From Pycnopodia helianthoides (taxonomy: Eukaryota > Echinodermata > Asteroidea > Forcipulatida > Asteriidae), in assembly GCA_032158295.1 (NCBI GenBank), contig CM063255.1, positions 3,126,501-3,190,500 on the forward strand: a DNA stretch of 64,000 nt, in the 5' to 3' direction. Numbering within the stretch: position 1 is the stretch's first letter; each line of letters begins with the position of its first letter. Under the pieces are notes generated by a model. It worked only from the letters and a program-made list of their open reading frames with translations, was not told the DNA's origin and did no database searches. Shown in pieces: positions 26,401 to 30,658 of the stretch. The position numbers were made by a program, and so were the translations under genes.

Positions 26401-26936
26401 AACTCTCAGCCAATGATAGGTCTTCACTGACCTCAGCGAGGGCGCTGTTTGGGCTTGTGACGTCACACGCAAGGCGGTCCAACAGAACGGTCCATGAGCA
26501 TGGCCTGGAATACTGATCCGATCCAATAGACCCCTTGCATTGGCCACCATCGCTGAGGTCAAACAATGGAAACATGTACGTACTGGTGCATAACTCTCAG
26601 CCAATGATAGGTCTTCACTGACCTCAGCGAGGGCGCTGTTCGGGTTTGTGACATCATATGCAAGGGGTCTATTAGAGCGTTCCTACCTTTCCAACTTTTG
26701 AGATGCTCACTTACCTTTTGTAATGCGGGTCAAAGAACACAGTCCACCTCATAAGTCGTGGTTTTAACCAAAGCAGTCGGTATTTGTGATCTATTATTAC
26801 AACACGATAACAGGTCTATATAGAAGAATAATTGTTTTTTTCCTGCTGTTTTTGTTTGTAGGTTGTAGAGGAGACACTTGGTGAGGAAAGCTCACGGAGG
26901 AAGATCCCCAAGACCATCTTCTCATTAGTTAAATAA
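934..26936 (+). CDS. EXOC3: EXOC3 (Sec6) exocyst complex component 3, 20 coding exons, 5' end outside the window
   Basis: EXOC3/Sec6 is a subunit of the octameric exocyst, which tethers secretory vesicles to the plasma membrane before SNARE fusion. Joined exons: 934-1040, 1806-1887, 3658-3696, 4764-4873, 6236-6349, 7542-7647, 8020-8103, 9194-9267, 10122-10217, 11229-11295, 12551-12643, 13347-13440, 13846-13916, 17654-17707, 18159-18253, 20215-20286, 20379-20537, 21918-22023, 25673-25849, 26862-26936. All use AG/GT borders and keep phase, giving 624 residues plus stop. Recognisable Sec6 blocks include LAAAVENLKHIF, AVRIIEREER, PGRPKNWK, DKMWLVRHLELIR, PCFPPHYNIFD, NEIISLLTWLNEY, QLPVIIFQMIEQN, VTMEDYYRDF and LEISTLVNKYADIR. 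The match runs from about residue 109 of the human protein (745 aa, from memory) to the end. The N-terminal coiled-coil part lies upstream of base 1. No frameshift or premature stop was seen. The C-terminal tail (IPKTIFSLVK) is shorter than I recall for vertebrates. Confidence 0.95.
1119..1406 (+). mobile_element. MITE family B (TTAA-flanked)
   Basis: Ends AGGCCCTGTACACTATTGG and CAAAAGTGTACAATACCT lie between TTAA at 1115-1118 and 1407-1410. Related copies at 31131, 42399, 55672 and 63693 keep a central ATCGCGCGCGAT palindrome, which is lost here. Noncoding. Confidence 0.85.
1426..1690 (+). mobile_element. SINE-1, tRNA-derived
   Basis: Contains a tRNA-like body with a box-A-like TAGATAACTTAGTTGG and a box-B-like GGTTCAAGTCCC, then a tail ending CCCAGTCAGTTTCCCTTGTG. 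The anticodon loop is not canonical, so this is not a working tRNA gene. A fragment of the same tail sits at 1059-1080, just after exon a. Confidence 0.8.
1806..1887 (+). CDS. EXOC3: EXOC3 exon b
   Basis: Acceptor AAAAG at 1801-1805, donor GTAAGT at 1888. Encodes LMELESSRDDLLYELHK followed by HPSENPTDDH, matching the human LMDLECSRDGLMYE block. Confidence 0.93.
1924..2277 (-). mobile_element. SINE-2, tRNA-Leu-like head with long tail
   Basis: Read on the minus strand it begins GTGTCGTGGCCGAGCGG, the box A of a class II (Leu/Ser) tRNA, then GGGTTCGAATCCCGGTCA as box B, then a conserved unrelated tail. An almost collinear copy lies at 46043-46396 and a different-tail copy at 61864. Confidence 0.8.
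2661..2881. mobile_element. MITE family E (TTAA, CCCTC ends)
   Basis: Bordered by TTAA at 2657-2660 and 2882-2885. Ends are CCCTCTTGCTGTC... and ...GAGAGTAGGAGGG. CCC-initiated ends and the TTAA target are the piggyBac signature. A second copy of nearly the same length is at 44665-44886. Confidence 0.8.
2988..3303. mobile_element. SINE-1 head-to-head pair
   Basis: A minus-strand copy (2988-3125, starting AAACCACAAGGGAAACTGAC) abuts a plus-strand copy (3117-3303). They meet near GCTACTGCTGCTTCCCAGG. Both carry tRNA-like boxes and the GTTGAACAAAGAAAAATTG-type linker. Confidence 0.75.
3365..3615. mobile_element. 251-bp MITE with TA duplication
   Basis: Inverted ends TGTGATGCGATCAAGCTAAA (26 bp matched in all) are bordered by TA at 3363-3364 and 3616-3617. 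This is the Tc1/mariner-type arrangement. It has no coding capacity for a transposase and ends 42 bp before EXOC3 exon c. Confidence 0.85.
3658..3696 (+). CDS. EXOC3: EXOC3 exon c (39-bp micro-exon)
   Basis: Acceptor AACCCCCAG, donor GTGAGT at 3697. Encodes LLKQYFSEVEKLS, 13 codons in phase 0, aligning with the human LIHGYFGSTQGLS region. Too short to stand alone but required to keep the protein match continuous. Confidence 0.88.
3777..4234. mobile_element. Diverged MITE family F
   Basis: Ends resemble GGCCGAATCCGAATTGTCGG...GGCTATGGCTAT and, inverted, ...GCGATCCAGCCATAGTCATAG. Cleaner copies lie at 10518 and 35283. The interior is A-rich and unremarkable. Confidence 0.5.
4240..4710. repeat. 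Degenerate family D-like sequence
   Basis: Twice contains the family D phrases 'ctgctgagcagattt' and 'tgtgctaagcattttgtgtg', with end-like 'atgaaattaggaccc'. Too diverged to bound. No gene seen. Confidence 0.4.
4764..4873 (+). CDS. EXOC3: EXOC3 exon d
   Basis: Acceptor TATTGCAG, donor GTAAGA at 4874. Encodes DMLYKQLKLVLHRVLNAA then ENPSLVTTAVRIIEREE. The last block is one of the most conserved Sec6 motifs (human LLVSVVRIIEREEK). Ends in phase 2. Confidence 0.94.
5043..5205 (+). mobile_element. Fragment of MITE family G
   Basis: Shares 'tggaccgc', 'tagcatcgggGccagtaaa' and 'ggacaagtcc(a/g)gcggtcttgtg' with the complete copy at 49985-50339. Two GAGGTGGGCCACCTC blocks follow at about 5300 and 5467. 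The rest of this intron to 5600 shows nothing else I recognise. Confidence 0.6.
5606..5868. mobile_element. Imperfect inverted-repeat element
   Basis: 'gcacagccacaatcatgggt' on the left is matched, inverted, by 'acccatgattgtggctttgc' on the right. This is a MITE-like hairpin without coding sequence; target duplication not determined. Confidence 0.6.
5893..6140 (+). mobile_element. SINE-3, tRNA-derived
   Basis: A box-B-like GGTTCGAATCCCACCGGGGG is followed by a tail with 'gggttttcagtccctcc' and 'gggttttcctcccac'. Minus-strand copies lie at 18897-19040 and 46397-46660. A-rich tract 6186-6213 follows. Confidence 0.7.
6236..6349 (+). CDS. EXOC3: EXOC3 exon e
   Basis: Acceptor CACACAG, donor GTGAGT at 6350. 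Encodes IDKKMLDREKMAGFKAPG then RPKNWKNKCMEEL. GRPKNWK is invariant in the human protein. Phase 2 at both ends. Confidence 0.94.
6741..7503. repeat. ACTCAAACTC/ACTCGTACTC simple satellite, split by a MITE
   Basis: Degenerate six-base repeats (ACTCAA, ACTCGT, ACTTTT) run 6741-6958 and resume at 7245-7503. They are stop-free in several frames (KLKLKL, TQTRTR patterns), which is a by-product. The interruption is the element at 6959-7244. Confidence 0.9.
6959..7244. mobile_element. 286-bp MITE with perfect 30-bp inverted ends
   Basis: The first 30 bases (CATAGAGTTATATATAAGAA...GGGCG) are the exact reverse complement of the last 30. Flanks GCTGAAAC (6951-6958) and ACTGAAAC (7245-7252) match 7 of 8, suggesting an 8-bp duplication as in hAT or P-type elements. 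Interior is noncoding. Confidence 0.9.
7542..7647 (+). CDS. EXOC3: EXOC3 exon f
   Basis: Acceptor CCTATAG, donor GTACAT at 7648. Encodes IEGSQLEDRTMDKMWLVR then HLELIRQNMVGDLRVVK, matching human DKMWLVRHLEIIRKYVLDDL. Confidence 0.95.
8020..8103 (+). CDS. EXOC3: EXOC3 exon g
   Basis: Acceptor TTTGATAG, donor GTAAGT at 8104. Encodes FLLSPCFPPHYNIFDYFV then GMYQECLASH. CFPPHY is conserved with human. Confidence 0.94.
8121..8304. mobile_element. MITE family H
   Basis: Ends GAGCAAGTTCGGGTGGGC and GCCCACCCGAACTTGCCC. Starts 18 bp after the exon g donor. A second copy, internally reversed, is at 63209-63396. Interior holds 'actagagtgactagact' and its complement near the other end. Confidence 0.85.
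8559..8680. mobile_element. MITE family D, short variant
   Basis: A 122-bp near-complete palindrome with ends GGGCCCAATTTCATGGC and its complement. Core contains 'ccccataaagcgcgtgattctatgggg'. Similar variant at 11378-11489. Confidence 0.85.
8766..9040 (+). mobile_element. SINE-1, near full length
   Basis: Starts GCTTCCCAGGTTGTACCG. The tRNA-like body GGGCTAGATAGCTCAGTTGG...GGTTCAAATCCCGCTC folds a plausible 7-bp acceptor stem, but the anticodon loop lacks U33. Ends CCCAGTCAGTTTCCCTTGTG. Confidence 0.85.
9194..9267 (+). CDS. EXOC3: EXOC3 exon h
   Basis: Acceptor ATTATAG, donor GTGAGT at 9268. Encodes LQDMILDELEPNEIISLL then TWLNEY, phase 2 end. NEI(I/V)SLLTW is conserved with human. Confidence 0.95.
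9463..9743. mobile_element. TTAA-flanked MITE, CACGTTGACTGCCG ends
   Basis: TTAA at 9459-9462 and 9744-9747. Ends CACGTTGACTGCCG and CGGCAGTCAACGAG are inverted with one mismatch. Contains repeated 'cgagtatactcgta'-type palindromes. An open frame across it shows no family resemblance. Confidence 0.8.
10122..10217 (+). CDS. EXOC3: EXOC3 exon i
   Basis: Acceptor GATCTCAG, donor GTAAGT at 10218. Encodes GPMMMSLTELGINVPQLP then PLLPARTVEDLQ(Q). This region is variable in the family; phase continuity with h and j supports it. Confidence 0.9.
10279..10468. mobile_element. MITE family D
   Basis: Starts GGCCCGATTTCATAAAGC and ends with an imperfect complement near 'aaacagctttattaaatggg'. Has the family 'gcttagcagaa'-type interior. 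Confidence 0.65.
10518..10641. mobile_element. MITE family F
   Basis: GGCCGTGTCCGGCGACGGCT at the left pairs with AACCGCCAATTCGGAGACGGCC-type sequence at the right. Core 'gatcgccgcatcatctagcg'. Copies at 3777 and 35283. Confidence 0.75.
10646..11155. mobile_element. MITE family I interrupted by two inverted-repeat elements
   Basis: Left part begins GCAGAGCAGCCAACTCTGCC. The right part (11097-11155) ends with ATGTTGACAGCC. The uninterrupted copy at 54677-54883 shows these belong together. Inserted are an element ending GCAAGGGGTCTATT (about 10758-10915) and one with ATAGACCTTATGCCTTGACG ends (about 10916-11092). Confidence 0.75.
11229..11295 (+). CDS. EXOC3: EXOC3 exon j
   Basis: Acceptor TTTTGCAG, donor GTAAGT at 11296. 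Encodes YLKTLHTNIQKWFGNALQ then TDVK, aligned with human YMSTLTSNIIAWLRKALETD. Confidence 0.93.
11378..11489. mobile_element. MITE family D, short variant
   Basis: Ends GGGCCCAATTTCATGGCTCT and its exact complement. A 112-bp palindrome with an 'aattaagggctccgtaagc' core. Confidence 0.85.
11600..12104. mobile_element. Two adjoining family C-like elements
   Basis: 11600-11794 is a half copy of family C ('aaacacccttgtt...ctacattacttcagaggg...actgcctttaaa'). 11795-12104 is a related but distinct TTAA element ('aggtatatatacgattggtaat...aaaggtatactttgcc'). Each junction is a TTTAAA. Confidence 0.65.
12109..12489. mobile_element. MITE family C (TTAA-flanked)
   Basis: Starts AGGCAGTGGACACTATTGG, ends CCGAAGGTGTCCAGTGTCT, bordered by TTAA (12105-12108 and 12490-12493). 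The centre is a perfect 22-bp palindrome built on GAGACCTCACG. Copies at 27744 and 62592; partial at 51475. Confidence 0.85.
12551..12643 (+). CDS. EXOC3: EXOC3 exon k
   Basis: Acceptor CTATGCAG, donor GTAATC at 12644. Encodes DWHHDSEPDSDGEGYFR then TQLPVIIFQMIEQN, closely matching human ADQDGYYQTTLPAIVFQMFEQN. Confidence 0.96.
12838..13130 (+). repeat. Two-copy tandem duplication, about 147 bp
   Basis: 'attccttgagctgtaattac' occurs at 12854 and 13001, and both copies continue through 'cagcaccaaagatga' and 'ccagaaaaatgtgtcatgta'. It lies in the EXOC3 intron k-l and leads directly into the hairpin at 13107. Confidence 0.9.
13107..13227. repeat. Long near-perfect hairpin (52-bp stem, 16-nt loop)
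   Basis: Left arm 13107-13158 and right arm 13175-13227 are complementary except for one extra A on the right. Arms include 'gacacacaaaattggttact' and its complement. No target duplication seen. Confidence 0.92.
13347..13440 (+). CDS. EXOC3: EXOC3 exon l
   Basis: Acceptor CTTTTCAG, donor GTGAGT at 13441. Encodes LQVSNQISVDLTTKVVLL then CVEELQQFIDTYR, aligned with human LQVAAQISEDLKTKVLVLCLQ. Phase 1 end. Confidence 0.95.
13635..13790. mobile_element. Small TTAA-flanked MITE
   Basis: TTAA at 13631-13634 and 13791-13794. Ends CCCTCGGAGCGCC and GGCACTGTAAGGG share only the outer bases. Stronger inner pairing is 'atccatccacaggcc' with 'ggcctgtggatac'. Confidence 0.65.
13846..13916 (+). CDS. EXOC3: EXOC3 exon m
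   Basis: Acceptor TTTTTAG, donor GTGAGT at 13917. Encodes AIQSYKLKHQADRSQPRF then YFQYM, aligned with human NRQHPHCYVQYM. Confidence 0.93.
14145..14675 (+). repeat. Two diverged direct copies, about 200 bp
   Basis: 'caggcctggaaatcgcagta' (14172) and 'caggccttgaaatcgcagta' (14483) both continue through 'gaaaacaacayacaggtagt'. Between them 14420-14482 is a fragment of MITE family K. Function not recognised. Confidence 0.7.
14757..17196 (-). mobile_element. 5'-truncated non-LTR retrotransposon (LINE)
   Basis: Minus-strand element in EXOC3 intron m-n. It holds the linker and reverse transcriptase of ORF2, an A/T-rich 3' untranslated region, and an (AAT)n tail at 14757-14781, the microsatellite tail typical of CR1/L2-like LINEs. 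The 5' edge is at about 17196, where SINE-2 sequence begins, so endonuclease and ORF1 are absent. CR1/L2 (jockey superfamily) placement is from motif style only. Confidence 0.85.
15422..17193 (-). pseudogene. LINE ORF2 remnant: reverse transcriptase, frameshifted
   Basis: Reads from KNPEHLSNDNKQRFWAF through KAPGPDGISATFL to the C-terminus. Palm motifs: A VFLDMSKAFDRMPH, B SGVPQGSVLGPLLFNLF, C LFADDILIY (Asp pair intact). About 155 codons after FADD, the frame ends at 15657 next to a run of nine A (15665-15673); the reading then resumes one frame over as FFFTIKCESVNKN down to 15422. A stop lies directly upstream of KNPEH. No endonuclease present, so it is a dead 5'-truncated copy. Confidence 0.88.
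17197..17565 (-). mobile_element. SINE-2, interrupted
   Basis: The tRNA-Leu-like head (17505-17565, 'taaccgctcagccacaac') and body (17197-17335, 'caagtgccacgaccggg') are separated by about 170 bp of unrelated sequence with a G-run. C-rich tract at 17565-17582. Confidence 0.65.
17654..17707 (+). CDS. EXOC3: EXOC3 exon n
   Basis: Acceptor TCCATTCAG after a strong pyrimidine tract, donor GTGAGG at 17708. Encodes VAIVNNLMLFIEFTKQLE (18 codons), aligned with human IAIINNCQTFKESI. Confidence 0.92.
18159..18253 (+). CDS. EXOC3: EXOC3 exon o
   Basis: Acceptor TTTGCAG, donor GTAAGT at 18254. Encodes KRHLNLPTNETGSSTTFV then QNLADAFTRLSME, phase 2 end. This is a variable region in Sec6. Confidence 0.9.
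18263..18840 (+). mobile_element. Family B-like element split by a TA-flanked MITE
   Basis: 'attatacagaattggtagagctgac...tgatcaaccata' continues after the insertion with 'tacatgaaat'. The uninterrupted order is seen at 63693-63780. The right boundary is uncertain. Confidence 0.7.
18346..18762. mobile_element. 417-bp MITE, TGTGACCCGC ends, TA duplication
   Basis: Ends TGTGACCCGCTCTGTGAAAA and the exact complement. TA at 18344-18345 and 18763-18764. The empty site is preserved at 63771-63776, so the insertion point is exact. Tc1/mariner-type target; noncoding. Confidence 0.92.
18897..19040 (-). mobile_element. SINE-3 fragment
   Basis: Contains 'gggactgaaaaccccaatcc' and 'ggattcgaacccgagtcc', the complement of the SINE-3 tail and box B. 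Confidence 0.65.
19205..20023 (+). repeat. 37-bp satellite, about 22 copies
   Basis: Unit TTACTGTTGTATCTACTGTC + TTTATGTCAATGCATTG, nearly invariant apart from the 3-base variant position after CAT (TTT, TGT or GTT). The unit has no stop codon in any forward frame, so three overlapping frames of about 280-307 codons stay open. These are not genes: the array lies inside EXOC3 intron o-p. Confidence 0.96.
20215..20286 (+). CDS. EXOC3: EXOC3 exon p
   Basis: Acceptor GTACACAG, donor GTATGT at 20287. Encodes MEDLSGEIFMDLQPHLQQ then LLTRT, aligned with human EEVFLDLEQHLNELMTKKW. Phase 1 in, 2 out. Confidence 0.94.
20379..20537 (+). CDS. EXOC3: EXOC3 exon q
   Basis: Acceptor TGTGATAG, donor GTAAGA at 20538. 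Encodes LQLQSSAAIDTVCVTMED then YYRDFLHLKKNFFEPL and RQLVVEYLKALFD. Human VDIICVTVEDYFNDFAKIKK and VVEYLRAVM match. Confidence 0.96.
20538..21010 (+). repeat. 23-bp satellite starting at a splice donor, about 20 copies
   Basis: Unit ATTGATTATGGTAAAGGCAA + TAG. The first copy begins in the intron bases of the exon q donor (GTAAGATTGATTATGG). Minor variants only (GGCAAAGG, ATAGGTAA, AATTATGG). Confidence 0.96.
21005..21380 (+). repeat. 120-bp tandem repeat, 3 copies, related to the exon q edge
   Basis: 'gattcattagtttatgatca' recurs at 21006, 21126 and 21246. Each unit ends 'taccTCAAGGttttggta...AAGCTTTGgtgaaaCGGTAArATTGATTATGG', resembling the exon q end plus donor. A (TAA)n run follows at 21438-21458. 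Confidence 0.9.
21540..21868. mobile_element. SINE-1 head-to-head pair
   Basis: Minus copy 21540-21716 ('gaacaaagaaaaattgacga', 'caactgagctatctagccct') then plus copy 21733-21868 ('gggctagatagctcagttgg' to 'cttcccttgtggttta'). Ends 49 bp before exon r. Confidence 0.78.
21918..22023 (+). CDS. EXOC3: EXOC3 exon r
   Basis: Acceptor CTTTTCAG, donor GTAAGG at 22024. Encodes RMTFKNYEERKMAADRMV then KESEQIEALFDRILRHE, aligned with human RISFRSPEERKEGAEKMVREAEQL. Confidence 0.96.
22490..24458 (-). pseudogene. LINE ORF2 remnant: linker plus reverse transcriptase, frameshifted
   Basis: Begins QPWITQSIVNSCLFKNRL at 24458, the usual post-endonuclease linker. The frame is lost at an AAGAAAAATA run near 24100 and resumes as KIPSSRAHFSDYMHNP. 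In the 544-codon downstream part, motif A is VFIDLSKAFDTIDH (about 177-190), B is HGVPQGSILGPLLFLLY (235-251) and C is LFADDTTILY (266-275), all with intact catalytic Asp. C-terminal block ends DIISHYVS. With no endonuclease and a frameshift it cannot act autonomously. Confidence 0.88.
24415..25155 (-). CDS. LINE ORF1 protein (coiled coil plus RRM-like)
   Basis: 246 codons. Residues about 1-45 are basic and Pro/Thr-rich. Residues about 55-118 form a heptad-rich coiled coil (RIDKLEESFNTS, ISELEARIKELEKL). Then RRNNVRIIGLPQEKNED starts an RRM-like nucleic-acid-binding part ending near KIKVLRLQRQKLADLP. Such ORF1 proteins bind LINE RNA as trimers. The last dozen or so codons read across the deletion junction into ORF2 DNA in another frame, so the native C-terminus is lost. 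Confidence 0.82.
   Translation of the reverse strand: MTTRKAKSRKQSDRSPPALSPQQTTTTPPGSATNRPVASDNGEFEQFVRDALTEIRRGQSDIYRRIDKLEESFNTSLEFESKRISELEARIKELEKLNPTLENAEQQLSDHSDKLNKLECFSRRNNVRIIGLPQEKNEDCLAVVSELLSDNFNMTNIKLERAHRDGPKTPNRPQHLLVKFNGYQDKIKVLRLQRQKLADLPYFCVEDLTRQDLQEKRLWSETVSRCYREEKKSTMDHPVYSELMSI
25673..25849 (+). CDS. EXOC3: EXOC3 exon s
   Basis: Acceptor CCGTGTTTAG, donor GTGGGT at 25850. Encodes VVIPMIAEVIKMMDTSLL, LEISTLVNKYADIRCDH and NLLMMRGDMSASNAKQ, matching human VAEVIKLTDPSLLYLEVSTL and RGDASRDMKQ. The pyrimidine tract is TTTCCTTTTTTTTTCC, directly after the family A MITE. Confidence 0.97.
25995..26675. repeat. 191-bp satellite derived from a MITE, about 3.6 copies
   Basis: 'ctctcagycaatgatagg' starts at 26021, 26212, 26403 and 26594, exactly 191 bp apart, and middle copies appear identical. 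Each unit carries 'aatagaccccttgcattggc'. The array ends with the inverted end 'gcaaggggtctatt', the same terminus as the element at 10758-10915. Open frames on the minus strand repeat every 191 bp and shift frame, so they are not genes. Confidence 0.93.
26862..26936 (+). CDS. EXOC3: EXOC3 terminal coding exon
   Basis: Acceptor TTTGTAG. Encodes VVEETLGEESSRRKIPK then TIFSLVK and TAA (26934-26936). Human has TIMETLEQG at the start and a short hydrophobic end. AATAAA overlaps the stop at 26932-26937, too close to be the poly(A) signal; later AATAAA-like sites near 28405 and 29499 are candidates. Confidence 0.93.
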   Translation, partial: VVEETLGEESSRRKIPKTIFSLVK

Positions 26937-27092
26937 ATCATCCACAAGATTGAATAAGGAGTCATAGAATAGTCAGATGCTCGTATGACGACAAGCAGTA
27001 TATCCCAATCAGGAGGTCTGGGACCTTGTCTGAATTTTGAGGTTGCATCAACCCTTCTGCTATCAGCATGTTTTCTTGAGACAATCAACCCA

Positions 27093-27128
27093 TACCTCAC
27101 TATGCCACAACAGTGGCATAGTGAGGTA
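27093..27128. repeat. Perfect 16-bp hairpin with AACA loop
   Basis: TACCTCACTATGCCAC (27093-27108), loop AACA, then the exact complement (27113-27128). It lies 157 bp after the EXOC3 stop, so it is probably in the 3' untranslated region. Confidence 0.92.
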
Positions 27129-27231
27129 CGCTCATGCTTATAGGTACACGTTGCATTGGATCGGGCGAGCTGGTCTATAAAAAGCGTTTGTAAACCGTTT
27201 GTTATAAAATGCATATGGTTAGAAAGATGTT

Positions 27232-27440
27232 TTAAAAGTGGAATACAATAATCCACACAAATATGCCTCGAAATTGCGTGGTTTTCCTTTTACATTGTGA
27301 ACTAACATGGTCGGCTTTTTGTGTTGACTCCACAAAATGGCCGACCGTGTTAGTTCGCAAAGTTAAAGAAAACCACGAAATTGCGTGGTTTTCCTTTTAA
27401 CTTTGCGAACTAACACGGTCGGGCATTTTGTGGAGTTAAA
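27232..27440. mobile_element. Inverted-repeat element, rearranged
   Basis: 'aattgcgtggttttcctttt' and 'cgaactaacacggtcggnca' occur twice directly and once inverted. Similar to the simpler copy at 50976-51172. Confidence 0.7.
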
Positions 27441-27743
27441 AATTTGACTCTATAAAGTGTTCATCATTATTGTCATAGTAACTGTGACATTTCTGTAATA
27501 GAGCAAATCATGATGGGTCTGCCGAGCAGGGGACCAAAGGTTCCCCTCCATCGGCTGTGATTCTCGGCTGATTCTATGATGGCATTGGGTGTCCAGAAGT
27601 TAATATAAAAGGAAATTGTGTATGATTATTGTATTTTCATTGTAAGAAAGACATATTTTATGTTAACAAAATTGTATTAACCTTCTAGTTGGCTCAAGTT
27701 TTTGTTAATGTCAAAAACTTTGTTAAGTTTTTTTCTCTGTTAA

Positions 27744-28137
27744 AGGCACTGGACACTATTGGTAATTACTCAAAATAATTGTTAGCATAAAAACTTACTT
27801 GGTAACGAGCAATGGAGAGCTGTTGATAGTATAAAACATTGTGAGGAAGGCTCCCTCTGAAGTAACGTAGTTTTTGAGAAAGAAGTAATTTCTCAGTAAA
27901 ATATTTGAATTGATTTTGAGACCTCACGCATGAGGTCTCGAAATCGAAATCAAGCATCTTAAAGCACACAACTTCGTGTGACAACATGGACAAGGGTGTT
28001 TTTTCTTCCATTATTATCTCGCAACTTCGACAACCAATTGAGTTCAAATTTTCACAGGTTTGTTATTTTGTGCATATGTTGAGATACACCAAGTGAGAAG
28101 ACTGGTCTTTGACAATTACCAAAGGTGTCCAGTGTCT
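27744..28137. mobile_element. MITE family C
   Basis: TTAA at 27740-27743 and 28138-28141. Ends AGGCACTGGACACTATTGG and CAAAGGTGTCCAGTGTCT. The central palindrome has one change (CACGCATGAG). 28142-28665 shows no gene or clear repeat. Confidence 0.88.
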
Positions 28138-28665
28138 TTAAACCACATGTCAACTAGTTAAAAGTTTAATTTGAAGCTAACATAAGATATAGAAATGCAA
28201 AAATGTTGCATGTATCTTAACCAATATTATAAAAGTTTTTAAAGATATTTTGCACTCATTTGTGACTGATTTGGTTGAAACAATACATGTCCATCATTTG
28301 TATATATCCATTCCAAATCTTGCTCAATGTAACAAAAATACCATTTAGCACACCAAAAATACGTTTCTTCAAGAAAATTTCTCCCTGAAAAAAAATATGA
28401 ATTAATAAAATGTGTAGACTAGCTTCTCTCCACTGCTAATTATATTTATAGCACTGTGCACTAATGCTAAAAATAGAAGCTAAGTTCCCGGATCTCAGAC
28501 AAACGTGTCAAATTTCACTTTGCAATTGCATGTGTATGTGTCCAAGTTTTGTTTACCAGCCAGGCGTGTGATTTGTCAGGGTTTTTTCCTGATTTTAGGG
28601 TTTTTCCTGGTTTCAGGGTTTTTTTTCGCAGAGATGAACAGATGTGGCTCGTTTTATGACCAGAA

Positions 28666-28852
28666 CCCAATTTCATAGAGCTGCTTAAGCACAAAAAGCA
28701 GCTAAGCAAAATAAAATGATGCTTACCAAAATAAGGTTACCAGCCAAACTACCATGTCACATGTTCAATTTGTGACTGTGGTAACCTTCTGATTTCTGCT
28801 TAGCAGAAAATTGTTAAGCAATATTTTAAGCAGCTCTATGAAATTGGGCCCA
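28666..28852. mobile_element. MITE family D, uninterrupted
   Basis: 'acccaatttcatagagctgc' to 'gcagctctatgaaattgggc', with 'gctggtaacc'-type interior. Serves as the intact reference for the interrupted copies at 31089 and 33934. Confidence 0.85.
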
Positions 28853-29511
28853 GACCTTCAGATATCTATTTGAAATGATGTAGAGAGTCTGTAAACGTCC
28901 AGCCTGTAACATTCTGTACATTTGAGGAGCTTCATTTTCGTCACCAAGAGGAAATTATTATGATATTTTTCAGGATTTGTTTCAATTTCATACAATCCCA
29001 TCCCTGTTTACTCGTGTGTACTGATCATTACTACTAGTGCAGTTTGGCGCGTCGATGATGCGGTGATCGCGTAAGTGGTGGAATGTTTGTCTGACAGCCG
29101 GGTATTCTGAGCGAAAGTGACGCCATTTGCGGAGAGTTCTGTTTCAGGATTCAGAGGTCTAGCGGCTGAGACCAAGAAAAAATAAATATTAAACTCTGAA
29201 GATTCAAATCCCACCGAGTAGCCCTTGCCCCCCCCCCCCCCCGACTCTGAAAGCAACAAGTTGACAGCGCCTGTCACACACAAGGTGTATGGTTAATCAA
29301 AAATAATATTCTTTTTCCCCTCTGCACTAATTTCTTCCATCAAAATTTTCTCTTGTTTTTCTTTCTTTTCATCTCTTAGGAGCAAACAGAATCCTTAAAA
29401 GTGCAATATTTATGTTCCTGCATAACAACTTAAAACTGTATGTTATTATTTTATCTCCAATGTATGACGTCAGCTTAATTGTAACCGGTTATTTTAAAAT
29501 AAATCATGCAA

Positions 29512-29985
29512 AATATAGATACATGTATAAGTAGAAATTGTCTGCAGAATAAAAAATCTACAGAATATTAATTTGTCTGAGCCATTTTGGCGTCATTGAA
29601 CTCTGTGGTTACTTTTAAATGATATGACACACTTTGCTTTGATGCAAATAGATATAAGTAGAAATAGTCTGCAGATTAAAAAGTCTACAGAATATTAATT
29701 TATCTGTGCCATTTTGGTGTCTTTGAACACTGGTTACTTTAAATGATATGACACTCTGCTTTGATGCAAATAGATATAAGTAGAAATTGTCTGCAGAATA
29801 AAAAATCTACAGAATATTAATTTGTGCCACATTGGTGTCTTTGAACTCTGTGGTTACTTTTTAAATGATATGACACTTTGCTTTGATGCAAATAGATATA
29901 AGTAGAAATTGTCTGCAGATTAAAAAGTCTACAGAATAATAATTTATTTGTGCCATTTTGGTGTCTTTGAGAACTGTAAACGATA
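29512..29985 (+). repeat. Tandem repeat, 4 copies of 122-127 bp
   Basis: 'gtagaaatwgtctgcagaat' recurs at 29531, 29658, 29780 and 29902, each followed by 'tctacagaatattaattt' and 'gatgcaaatagatataa'. Located 2.6 kb after the EXOC3 stop; may be untranslated region or intergenic. Confidence 0.92.
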
Positions 29986-30658
29986 TGGAACTTTGCTTGG
30001 ATGATTATCAGAAAAGAGTGGCAACTTTGAGACTCTTTGTAGATGAGAAAAGTTCCAGCTGAACACTTTGGACGAACTGACAGCATCACTCTCTTCCACA
30101 GGAGGTGAGACCGCACACAGCTCTGTGTTGCATTCACTCTGTGAACATTCCTTTGTTCTGTAGACTTAATAAGGAAAATCCTATACTTCAACACTGTAAA
30201 ATACACTGTGTGGACGTAGGTAAGTCCACATAGTGTTTCAAGTCCCTACATTGTGTGGACCTCTTTTTTCTCAGGTCGTGAATAGCGTTTAAACACTCTT
30301 GTTCACAATTGCATTTCCAACCATTTTATGATAATTATTCTTAACAACCAGCGCCTTTGAATGTTCTGTTTTGTTTTGTTTCGGGGTTTTTTTCCCCACA
30401 GGAAATGTTGCCAGGTTATACAAATACTGTATTAATATATTAATCCCATCATGATCCTCAAATATTGTACATACATCCGGTTACTGTAAAAAGAAAAATG
30501 GGCGCAATGTGTAGCATAAAAACCTCACCCAGGGTAAGCAATATGGCAGAACTTGTTTCCCGCTCAAATTCCAGCCCTCTACACCTCCACATCAGCAGCA
30601 GTCCAGCAATAATATGAGCTGCCAACTCAACCTGATTCTGTTAAGGAGAATGGACGAG

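Noticed and set aside
26028..26604. Minus-strand repetitive open frames
   Set aside because: They repeat with the 191-bp array and change frame at each unit; no family resemblance.
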